Source of the DNA: JABJOE01 sp964344145
Lineage (GTDB): Bacteria > Patescibacteriota > Patescibacteriia > UBA9934
Assembly: GCA_964344145.1 (NCBI GenBank)
Contig: CAYFME010000001.1
Coordinates: 39,416 to 103,415 of the forward strand
DNA length: 64,000 bases
Reading direction: 5' to 3'
A program made the position numbers and the translations under genes. The notes under the pieces are model-generated. The model saw only the letters and a list, made by a program, of their open reading frames with translations, had not been told where the DNA came from and did not search any database. Position 1 is the stretch's first letter. Every line of letters starts with the position of its first letter. Shown here piece after piece: positions 8,776 through 15,701 of the stretch.

Positions 8776-9713
8776 AAATACTTGTTGTTGGGGGTTCCGG
8801 GTTTATCGGAAGCCATGTCGCAGATCAACTTTCTGACGCAGGACACGACGTTGCGATTTTCGCACCGGATCGTTCACCTTATGTACGAGACGACCAACGG
8901 ATGATTGTTGGTGATATTACCAATGCCGACGATGTCGATCGCGCGGTCGCAGGACATGATATTGTTTATAATTTTGCAAGTGTGGCCGCCATCAAAGAGG
9001 CAAGCGAAAATCCAATCGCGGTCACGCGCGTGAATGTCCTTGGGACCGTGCATCTGCTGGAGGCCTGCAGAACGCACAACGTGAGGAGATTTATTCTGGC
9101 AAGTTCGGTCTATGTGTATAGTCACACGGGGTCGATTTATAAAGCGAGTAAGCAGGCGGCCGAACGGTTTGTGGAGGCGTATCTGGAGCGGTTTGATGCG
9201 CCGGCGCACACGATTGCGCGCGTGGGCACCGTGTATGGTCCCCGTGCCCAAGAGTGGAACGGCTTTCGTCAGCTCATCACCGAGGCGGTGACAAAACAAT
9301 CGGTCGTGTACAACGGATCGGGCGATGAGGTGCGTGCCTTTGTGCACGTGCACGATGTTGCCGCAAGTTTTGTCGATCTGCTCGCCCCTGAATATGAAAA
9401 TGCGCACGTGATTATTGCCGGACAAGAGCAGGTCCGCGCGCGCGATTTTGTTGATATGCTTGCGGAGATGTTCGGCGGCGCCCTTGATGTAACCTTTGCG
9501 CATGAGGGAAGCGCGCGCCCAGATCATTACACCATGACGCCGTTTAGTTACCGTCCGAAAATGGCAAAGAAGATGACGCGCAGCACCTACATTGATCTTG
9601 GGCAGGGGATCCTTGAATACGTACATGAGCTGCAGTTAGAAAAGAACGGCGTTGATCACACCGGGATTCCAACGTTGCAGATCGAGCATAACGGCGTTGA
9701 TCACACCGTATGA
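8772..9713 (+). CDS. NAD-dependent sugar epimerase/dehydratase
   Basis: 313 residues. Extended SDR: VVGGSGFIGSHVA at the N-terminus, D30-type acidic patch replaced by FAPDRS, VYNFASVAAI, NVLGTVHLLEAC, catalytic SSVYVYS and Y-K-A-S-K near residues 125-129, VGTVYGPR. It probably epimerises or dehydrates a nucleotide sugar in the pathway of the surrounding genes. The C-terminus carries a repeated hexapeptide NGVDHT encoded by two identical 19-nt copies 45 nt apart (9645 and 9690), an addition that does not belong to the family fold. Its stop overlaps the next ATG. Confidence 0.85.
   Translation: MKILVVGGSGFIGSHVADQLSDAGHDVAIFAPDRSPYVRDDQRMIVGDITNADDVDRAVAGHDIVYNFASVAAIKEASENPIAVTRVNVLGTVHLLEACRTHNVRRFILASSVYVYSHTGSIYKASKQAAERFVEAYLERFDAPAHTIARVGTVYGPRAQEWNGFRQLITEAVTKQSVVYNGSGDEVRAFVHVHDVAASFVDLLAPEYENAHVIIAGQEQVRARDFVDMLAEMFGGALDVTFAHEGSARPDHYTMTPFSYRPKMAKKMTRSTYIDLGQGILEYVHELQLEKNGVDHTGIPTLQIEHNGVDHTV
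9645..9708 (+). repeat. 19-bp direct repeat in the epimerase 3' end
   Basis: The sequence AACGGCGTTGATCACACCG occurs at 9645-9663 and again at 9690-9708. It encodes NGVDHT twice at the protein C-terminus. The exact identity suggests a recent local duplication of about 45 bp. Confidence 0.9.
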
Positions 9714-10483
9714 ATATCATCGCCATTATTCCAGCGCGAATGGCCTCGACACGCCTGCCGGGAAAGCCCATGAAGCCTATTTGTGGGATGCCCATGGTCG
9801 GGCATGTGTATGCGCGCGCGAAGATGAGTGAAAAGTTGACAGGAGTGTATATTGCCACCTGCGACCAGGAGATTATGGATTACGCTGGCAGCATTGGCGC
9901 TCCCGCTTATATGACCAGTGATACGCATGAGCGCTGTACCGACCGCGTTGCCGAGGCGATGGCCTATGTGGAGCGTGATACGGGAGAAGAGGCAGATATT
10001 GTCTTGGTCTTGCAGGGGGATGAGCCGATGACAACGCCCGAGATGATTGATGCAGCCTTGGCACCTATGATGGACGATCCATCCATTGATGTTGTGAATT
10101 TGATGGCACCGCTTGCCAGTGCCAAAGAGCATGATGATAAGAATGAGCCGAAGGTGGTGGTAGATAAGCAAGGAAATGCGATGTATATGTCGCGCGAGGC
10201 GATTCCGTCGCGCTGGAAGCAAGGAGAGGATGTGCCGATGATGAAGCAGGTGTGCGTGATGCCGTTTCGCCGGCAAGCGTTGCTTGACTTTAATGCTATG
10301 GAGCAAACGCCTTGCGAGATTGCCGAGTCCATCGACATGTTGCGCCTCCTTGAAAACGGCAAGCCTGTGCGGATGGTCCTATCTCCAACCGCTGCAACGT
10401 ATAGCGTGGACACGCCGGAGGACTTGGCGCATGTTGAGCAAGCGATGCGGGATGATCCGCTGGTTGTCCAGTACGCAGCATGA
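9710..10483 (+). CDS. CMP-ulosonate cytidylyltransferase, KdsB-like
   Basis: 257 residues, usual KdsB length. IAIIPARMASTRLPGKP is the KdsB/NeuA signature that binds CTP; further matches are YIATCDQEI, DTHERCTDRVAEA, VLQGDEPM with the Mg-binding Asp, and YSVDTPEDLAHVE at the end. KdsB activates Kdo with CTP to give CMP-Kdo. A bacterium of this type should have no lipopolysaccharide, so the substrate may be another 2-keto-3-deoxy sugar acid of the surface glycan; that is inference. Last gene of the run; no clear terminator follows. Confidence 0.8.
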   Translation: MNIIAIIPARMASTRLPGKPMKPICGMPMVGHVYARAKMSEKLTGVYIATCDQEIMDYAGSIGAPAYMTSDTHERCTDRVAEAMAYVERDTGEEADIVLVLQGDEPMTTPEMIDAALAPMMDDPSIDVVNLMAPLASAKEHDDKNEPKVVVDKQGNAMYMSREAIPSRWKQGEDVPMMKQVCVMPFRRQALLDFNAMEQTPCEIAESIDMLRLLENGKPVRMVLSPTAATYSVDTPEDLAHVEQAMRDDPLVVQYAA

Positions 10484-10505
10484 GATCGGTGAAAAACGTC
10501 TTCCA

Positions 10506-10534
10506 TTGACAAATCTAGGAGCTTACTCTATATT
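10506..10534 (+). promoter_or_regulatory. Sigma70-type promoter of the small high-GC gene
   Basis: TTGACA at 10506-10511, a 17-nt spacer and TATATT at 10529-10534; start of transcription expected near 10541. The ~145-nt leader that follows contains short palindromes such as CGCGTTACGCG and GTACGACGTAC before the ribosome site. Confidence 0.75.
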
Positions 10535-10686
10535 GACTCCTTGTTCTTTGTGATTTTGGTCTTCTTTTTCGCTACCAAACAACCGTAGTAGAGAGAAAGA
10601 AGGTCGGAATCCTCCGGTCCCCGTGGTACGCGTTACGCGAACAGTTTGGTTGGTACGACGTACGCCGCATCTTAAGGAGGTGCCTC

Positions 10687-11223
10687 TTGGCACGCACAGA
10701 TACGCACAACAGCCCCGTCTCGTGGCTTCGTCGGCTCTCAGGAACTCTCGAGAAGATCATCGAGGCGGTCGAAGAGCAGGGTGGTACGTTCGACCATCTC
10801 AAGTCGTTTGTCGCCGATGCTCGCAACTGCGTCAACCTGGGCAAGCTGGTGATGGGAAGGCTCGAGATCGTCGAGTCGGAACTTCCCACCCAGATCACCC
10901 TCGGCGATCGCACCTACGAGATCCTCGGCTTCCTCAAGCCTGGCGAGACCTCGGTCAAGGGTGACGTCATGGTCCAGCGCGCCAAGGAGATGAACGCCCA
11001 CCTCGGCAAGGAAGACGGCCAGTGGTTCCTGGACCACCAGGACGACATCCCTGAGAGTCTGCGCGGCAAGGTCGCCTTCGTCTTCACCGACTGGCGTGAC
11101 CCCGGCGCCTCGCGCAGCGTCTGCTACGTCTACTGGCACGGCGCTTCCCGTCGCTGGATCAGGCACTGGCGCGGCCTCCGCGACCAGTGGGGTGTCAGCG
11201 ACCGTCTTGTGCGTCGCAAGTAG
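10687..11223 (+). CDS. Small high-GC hypothetical protein, cassette type
   Basis: 178 residues. The TTG start is chosen because a perfect AAGGAGG lies 6 nt upstream at 10674-10680. No catalytic motif is recognised. The C-terminal half (FLDHQDDIPESLRGK, FVFTDWRDPG, VYWHGASRRWIRHW, DRLVRRK) resembles, from memory, a family of short tryptophan-rich hypothetical proteins common in Parcubacteria-type genomes. Codon use is strongly biased to G and C at third positions, unlike the adjacent glycan genes. It stands alone between its own consensus promoter and a strong terminator, so it is monocistronic. Function unknown; cytosolic by sequence. Confidence 0.7.
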   Translation: MARTDTHNSPVSWLRRLSGTLEKIIEAVEEQGGTFDHLKSFVADARNCVNLGKLVMGRLEIVESELPTQITLGDRTYEILGFLKPGETSVKGDVMVQRAKEMNAHLGKEDGQWFLDHQDDIPESLRGKVAFVFTDWRDPGASRSVCYVYWHGASRRWIRHWRGLRDQWGVSDRLVRRK

Positions 11224-11283
11224 GCTCTTGGGTACTGGGGCTCTTGGCACCTGTCTTGGCCCTCGCTCCCTTGGTTCCTCCGC

Positions 11284-11309
11284 GACCCCCGTCCACATGG
11301 ACGGGGGTC
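11284..11309 (+). terminator. Hairpin terminator of the small high-GC gene
   Basis: GACCCCCGTCCA and its reverse complement pair almost without a loop; the following bases are only weakly T-rich. Position after the gene at 10687-11223 fits a terminator. Confidence 0.65.
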
Positions 11310-11410
11310 GAGTGCTTTGCAAGCGCCATTTCTCACAGTCAACGAACATATGGTGAAGGCCCTCGGCTGGAATGTTAAGAGCAAGATAGGAGTTGTCACT
11401 GGACTGTATG

Positions 11411-11419
11411 TGATAAGAT
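11411..11419 (+). promoter_or_regulatory. Extended -10 promoter abutting the NYN gene start
   Basis: TGA followed by TAAGAT ends 8 nt before the ATG at 11428. No ribosome site is visible before that ATG, so the transcript would be nearly leaderless. Confidence 0.45.
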
Positions 11420-11427
11420 AGCCCTGT

Positions 11428-12015
11428 ATGAAGCGCCGGCTGAAATCAAAAGGCGAACAAAGCGTCTACGTTTTCATCGACGCATCTAACCTGTGGGAGG
11501 CGCAGAAGGCCAAGGGGAAGATGTTTGATTTTGAAAAGCTGGTCGCTTATCTGAAAGACGAGTTTTCAACGCCAGATGTTGAGGTGTTTTATTACACCGC
11601 CTATCCCGCAGACGGAACACGCTCATACAGCCTGGATCCAAAGCACAAGTTTTTCGCATTTCTAAAAAAAGGCCTTAGATTCCATGTACGTAAGAAGCCG
11701 CTGAAGCGCATCACGATCGACAGCGACGAAGGTCAATCAGTACAAGAGAAAGGTAATATGGATGTGGAGATGACGATTGATGCCCTCCACCACCGAGATA
11801 AGTATGACGTTGCCGTCTTTTTCACGGGTGACTCGGATTTCCTCGCTTTGGTGAACTATCTAAAAAACAACGGAAAGAAGGTATACATTTTCTCATCTAA
11901 GAACAATGTCTCACATGAGCTGAAAACAGGTGGTCATGGATACCGAGACATTCTCAAAATCGACAAGGACATCTGGGGGCGTGATCTGCGCCACAGAGGA
12001 CAAAAGAAACGATAA
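11428..12015 (+). CDS. NYN-domain (DUF88/LabA-like) PIN-fold nuclease
   Basis: 195 residues. VYVFIDASNLWE near residues 12-23 supplies the first catalytic Asp; EKGNMDVEMTIDA at about 109-121 and FFTGDSDFLALVNY near 131-144 supply the remaining acidic residues of the NYN fold. Members are metal-dependent RNases or RNA-binding proteins. A basic tail (DLRHRGQKKR) may aid RNA binding. It is a single gene between a near-leaderless promoter and a hairpin terminator. Target RNA unknown. Confidence 0.8.
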   Translation: MKRRLKSKGEQSVYVFIDASNLWEAQKAKGKMFDFEKLVAYLKDEFSTPDVEVFYYTAYPADGTRSYSLDPKHKFFAFLKKGLRFHVRKKPLKRITIDSDEGQSVQEKGNMDVEMTIDALHHRDKYDVAVFFTGDSDFLALVNYLKNNGKKVYIFSSKNNVSHELKTGGHGYRDILKIDKDIWGRDLRHRGQKKR

Positions 12016-12019
12016 AGGA

Positions 12020-12045
12020 AAGCACCCTCCGCAAGGAGGGTGCTT
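12020..12045 (+). terminator. Hairpin terminator after the NYN gene
   Basis: AAGCACCCTCC, a GCAA tetraloop, and GGAGGGTGCTT form a perfect 11-bp stem five bases after the stop codon, followed by a short weak T tract. Confidence 0.8.
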
Positions 12046-12134
12046 CTTGGATGTAATACCCTAACAGTCTATGGCTAGACTGAAAGACACTAAAATCATA
12101 GCCTGTGGAGTCGATTCTGTCAATAGTGGTCCCG

Positions 12135-12173
12135 TCGCGTCAAGTTGACGCGAAAAGGCCAAATGAGTACCCT
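12135..12173 (+). promoter_or_regulatory. Promoter with a 19-bp operator-like palindrome over the -35 box
   Basis: TTGACG at 12145-12150, a 17-nt spacer and TACCCT at 12168-12173. A perfect inverted repeat, TCGCGTCAAGTTGACGCGA (12135-12153), covers the -35 hexamer, as expected for a dimeric repressor site. It would control the glycan operon 12213-23653. Confidence 0.6.
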
Positions 12174-12212
12174 GAGGCTAGAAAAATGAAGGTTTGTCAA
12201 GGTATTAGCCAC

Positions 12213-14087
12213 ATGAAAGCGAGCATTATCATCCGTACACTCAACGAGGAGAAGCACATTGGAAATCTCCTTGCGGCGATCAACAAGCAGACACATCGGG
12301 ACTATGAAATTATCCTGGTTGATTCTGGTTCGAGCGATCGCACGATGGAGATCGCGCGTCCACACTGCGACGTTGTCACAACGATTGAGAGCAGAGATTT
12401 TACCTTTGGATACTCACTGAACGAAGGGTGCAAGCGTGCAAGCGGTGATGTGCTTATCATCACGTCCGCACATGCGTATCCGGCAGATGAACATTGGCTC
12501 GCGGAGCTTGTTGCACCGTTTTGTGACCCGGACGTCGCCATGGCGTATGGGCGGCAGGTTGGTGCACGAGAGACAAAACATTCTGAACGAAATGATTTTG
12601 AGCGTATTTTTGGCTCCATCGATACGCCGCGACATTCGCTTCCCTATTTTGCCAACAATGCAAATGCGGCCGTACGTGCAGAGCTCTGGAAAGAGGAACC
12701 ATTTGATGCCGCACTGACGGGACTTGAAGATATCGCGTGGGCACGCCATTGGTTTGAGCGTGGAAAGAACATCACATACGTTGCCACTGCCTCCGTGCAT
12801 CATATCCATGAGGAAGTCTGGCCACAGGTGTACAACCGGTACCGTCGCGAGGCGATCGCGGCGCGCCGCATGGGACTTCCGGAACCACCGATGGCAAGCA
12901 TCAACCCACTCATAGCAACAAAGCGGGCACTGCATGATTTTGCGACGTCGCCTCTTCGTACGTGGGCAACGAAGTATGGAATGGACATTCTGCGCTTTCG
13001 CTTTGAGCAGTGGCGCGGGTCGCACCACGGGTGGCATAAAGATTCCACCGAAGATTTGCCGGATATTCGCACAGAGCTTTTTTATTCCTCTATGACCAAT
13101 TATGGCGTGCGCATTGAATCCCCTGGGCAGGCGCGACTCACGCAGCTTCCCGTTCCAGAGGTTAAGCCGGGAGATGTCCTGATTCGTGTGGCTTACACGG
13201 GTATTTGCGCGACAGATCTGGAGGTATACGAGGGTACGCTCGGGTACTACAAAACAGGGCGCGCAAGCTATCCGATTGTTCCGGGACATGAGTTTTCCGG
13301 GACCATCGCGCGTGTCGGCGCGCGGGTAACGGATCTTGCCGTGGGGGATCCTGTTGTTGGCGAGTGTATCCAGTCGTGCCGTCGCTGCGCTCATTGTAAG
13401 CGCGAGGCGTTTACCGCCTGCCCGGATCGCATTGAGGTGGGCGTGATGAACAAACACGGTAGCTATGCGCAGTACGTGGTGGTGCCTGCCGTGTACGTGC
13501 ACAAACTTCCCGCGGGCGTTCCTCTCTCTCGCGCGGCGCTTGTGGAACCGCTTGCCGTCGTGTTGCGTGGTGTGCGGCGACTTGAACCGTTTTTGAAGGA
13601 ACCGCTGCGCGTAGGAGTTGTTGGCGCAGGGCCGATTGGAAATCTTGCCGCCCAGGTGCTTTCCCATCGCGGGCATGACGTAACCGTATTCGAGCGCAAT
13701 AGGGCGCGCCGCGCACACCTTCCGGATTCAATCGCCACAAAAGCAGACCTGTACAACGTGCATGAGTATGATATTCTCGTCGAGGCCACGGGCAATCGCG
13801 ATGCTCTGCAAACGGTGCTCCGCGACAGTCGCGTAGGCGCAACGGCACTACTCCTTGGTTTCCCGTACGGATCCTTGCCGTATAACTTTGAAGAAGTGGT
13901 TGGCGGTGATCGTGTGATCATCGGTTCGGTCGGAGGATCGCGCGAGGATTTCATTGCGGCAACGCGATGGCTTGTTAAGCTCGATTGTACGGCATTTCAT
14001 GCAGGGGTTTTTCCGCTTGTGGAATTTGAAACTGCATGGAATGCGCACCGCGAAGGGAAATTCTTGAAGACAATGCTCGCCTTATGA
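12213..14087 (+). CDS. GT2 glycosyltransferase fused to a zinc-dependent MDR dehydrogenase
   Basis: 624 residues from ATG 12213; an ATG at 12186 with GAGG 8 nt upstream is possible but lies only about 6 nt after the predicted transcript start. Residues 1-220 are a GT2 domain: SIIIRTLNEEKHIGN, ILVDSGSSDRT, TSAHAYPADEHW and LEDIAWA. Residues about 290-624 are a medium-chain dehydrogenase: VKPGDVLIRVAYTGICATD (catalytic zinc Cys), GHEFSG, four Cys of the structural zinc in CRRCAHCKREAFTAC, and VGVVGAGPIGN for NAD(P). One chain would thus couple sugar oxidation with glycosyl transfer. First gene of the operon; overlaps the next by 4 nt. Confidence 0.8.
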   Translation: MKASIIIRTLNEEKHIGNLLAAINKQTHRDYEIILVDSGSSDRTMEIARPHCDVVTTIESRDFTFGYSLNEGCKRASGDVLIITSAHAYPADEHWLAELVAPFCDPDVAMAYGRQVGARETKHSERNDFERIFGSIDTPRHSLPYFANNANAAVRAELWKEEPFDAALTGLEDIAWARHWFERGKNITYVATASVHHIHEEVWPQVYNRYRREAIAARRMGLPEPPMASINPLIATKRALHDFATSPLRTWATKYGMDILRFRFEQWRGSHHGWHKDSTEDLPDIRTELFYSSMTNYGVRIESPGQARLTQLPVPEVKPGDVLIRVAYTGICATDLEVYEGTLGYYKTGRASYPIVPGHEFSGTIARVGARVTDLAVGDPVVGECIQSCRRCAHCKREAFTACPDRIEVGVMNKHGSYAQYVVVPAVYVHKLPAGVPLSRAALVEPLAVVLRGVRRLEPFLKEPLRVGVVGAGPIGNLAAQVLSHRGHDVTVFERNRARRAHLPDSIATKADLYNVHEYDILVEATGNRDALQTVLRDSRVGATALLLGFPYGSLPYNFEEVVGGDRVIIGSVGGSREDFIAATRWLVKLDCTAFHAGVFPLVEFETAWNAHREGKFLKTMLAL

Positions 14088-14734
14088 ATACAGATGGGAA
14101 GAAGATCATTGACATTACGATGCCCCTTGTCGCAGGGAGCACGCCAACGTGGCCGGGAAGTCCGGGGCTTTCGGTCGAGTATTTCCAGGCGATTCCACGT
14201 GGTGATCGGTCAAATAACACGCAACTCACCATGGATGTGCATGTGGGGACCCACCTTGAGGGTTCGCTTCATTTTGTCGATGGCGGGGAGTCGGTGGACA
14301 CCATTGCTCTGGCTATGTGTGTTGGTGAGGCGTACGTGGTAGATTGTACCGGGCGCTCCCAAGTGGGTGCCGCGGATCTTGCTGCGTGCAATATCCCAGA
14401 TGACTGCACACGTCTGCTGCTAAAAACGGAGAACAGTGCGCGTTGGAATCAAGGGAAACGGGATTTTGACGAGGCGCTTGTGGGACTCACGGCCGATGGA
14501 GCCGCTTGGGTGGTAGAGCATGGAATCCAGCTGATCGGGAACGACTATCTCTCTATCTCCGCACGCGGACAGGCGTCTGAGGTACACGCGACGCTCTTTG
14601 ATGGTGGTGTGGCGGTTCTAGAAGGAGTAGTGCTTGCCGACGTTGACCCCGGTACCTATACGCTTGTGTGTCTTCCTCTTTCGCTTCCAAAAAGAGAGTC
14701 GGCTCCTGCGCGCGCTGTTTTAATCAAATCATAA
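14084..14734 (+). CDS. Cyclase-family metal hydrolase (kynurenine formamidase-like fold)
   Basis: 216 residues; ATG overlaps the previous stop. IIDITMPLVAGSTPTWPG at residues 8-25 and the metal motif MDVHVGTHLEG (His and Asp ligands) near 50-60 define the cyclase family, and IGNDYLSIS near 165 is the usual later motif. Family members hydrolyse formamides or act on small metabolites with zinc or manganese. In a glycan operon it may deformylate or open a sugar-derived ring; this is inference. Confidence 0.7.
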   Translation: MNTDGKKIIDITMPLVAGSTPTWPGSPGLSVEYFQAIPRGDRSNNTQLTMDVHVGTHLEGSLHFVDGGESVDTIALAMCVGEAYVVDCTGRSQVGAADLAACNIPDDCTRLLLKTENSARWNQGKRDFDEALVGLTADGAAWVVEHGIQLIGNDYLSISARGQASEVHATLFDGGVAVLEGVVLADVDPGTYTLVCLPLSLPKRESAPARAVLIKS

Positions 14735-14753
14735 CGATAACTGAAAACGTCCT

Positions 14754-15701
14754 ATGGCAAAATGGAACATCCTTATCTCGGCACCGTATTTTCAACCGGT
14801 GGTCGATGAGTATAAAGACTTTTTTGATCAACACGATATGCAGATTACGGTTCCGGAGGTGCGTGAGCGCCTCAATGAGGAGGAATTACTTGCGTGTGTT
14901 GAAGGAATGGATGGTGTTGTTTGCGGGGATGATCATTTCACCGAGCGCGTGCTCGATCAATGCAAAGATCTTAAGGTGATTTCTAAATGGGGGACAGGTA
15001 TTGATTCCATTAACAAGCCGGCAGCGGAATCTCGGGGCATCGCCGTGAAAAATACTCCCAACGCCTTCACCGACTGCGTTGCGGACACCACGGTGGGGTA
15101 CATCTTGAATTTTGCTCGGCAGCTATCCGCGATGGATCGAAAAATGAAGCAGGGGGGATGGGAGAAGATGATGTCGCGTACACTCAAGGAGTCAACGGTT
15201 GGTGTCCTTGGTCTCGGGAATATCGGACGCGCGGTTGTCAGACGTCTGGTGCCTTTTGGCCCTCGCATCGTTGGGTTTGATAGTTTCGCGCCTCCTTCTG
15301 ATGAATTCGTTCAAGAGACGGGCATCGAAGTGATGTCGATGGACGATGTCATTCGTGAGGCGGACTACTTGACCCTCCATTGTTTTCTGGATGAAAACAG
15401 CAGGCATCTGATTAATGCCGACCGGCTGGCGCAAATGAAAAACGACGCCGTGATTGTCAATACCGCACGAGGTCCGCTTATTCACGAGCAGGCGCTTATC
15501 GAGGCCCTGCAAGCGGGAACCATTGGCGGTGCGGCCCTAGATGTGTTTGAGTTCGAGCCGCTTCCAGAGGAGAGTCCGTTGCGACGCATGGATAACGTGC
15601 TCATCGCCCCGCATAATTCAAATGCAAGTCCGGAGGCATGGAGACGCATTCACGAGTCCACCCTCGCCAATCTCCTGGAAGAGCTACATCGCTATGCATA
15701 A
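14754..15701 (+). CDS. D-2-hydroxyacid dehydrogenase (phosphoglycerate dehydrogenase-like)
   Basis: 315 residues. VGVLGLGNIGRAV near 148-160 binds NAD, and the catalytic set is present: Arg in VNTARGP, Glu in FEFEPLPEES and His in IAPHNSNAS. The substrate half (about 1-95 and the C-terminus) resembles SerA-like enzymes without a regulatory ACT domain. In context it probably interconverts a 2-hydroxy acid and a keto acid feeding glycan decoration, for example glycerate-type substrates, rather than serine synthesis. Confidence 0.8.
   Translation: MAKWNILISAPYFQPVVDEYKDFFDQHDMQITVPEVRERLNEEELLACVEGMDGVVCGDDHFTERVLDQCKDLKVISKWGTGIDSINKPAAESRGIAVKNTPNAFTDCVADTTVGYILNFARQLSAMDRKMKQGGWEKMMSRTLKESTVGVLGLGNIGRAVVRRLVPFGPRIVGFDSFAPPSDEFVQETGIEVMSMDDVIREADYLTLHCFLDENSRHLINADRLAQMKNDAVIVNTARGPLIHEQALIEALQAGTIGGAALDVFEFEPLPEESPLRRMDNVLIAPHNSNASPEAWRRIHESTLANLLEELHRYA

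Noticed and set aside
12105..12212. GTG start at 12105 for the GT2-dehydrogenase fusion
   Set aside because: The frame between 12105 and 12185 covers the promoter and its palindrome, and the GT2 domain begins at MKASIIIRT (12213).
12414..13718. Long minus-strand open frame opposite the GT2-dehydrogenase gene
   Set aside because: No domain, no start signals, and composition typical of the complement of a coding region; treated as a shadow.
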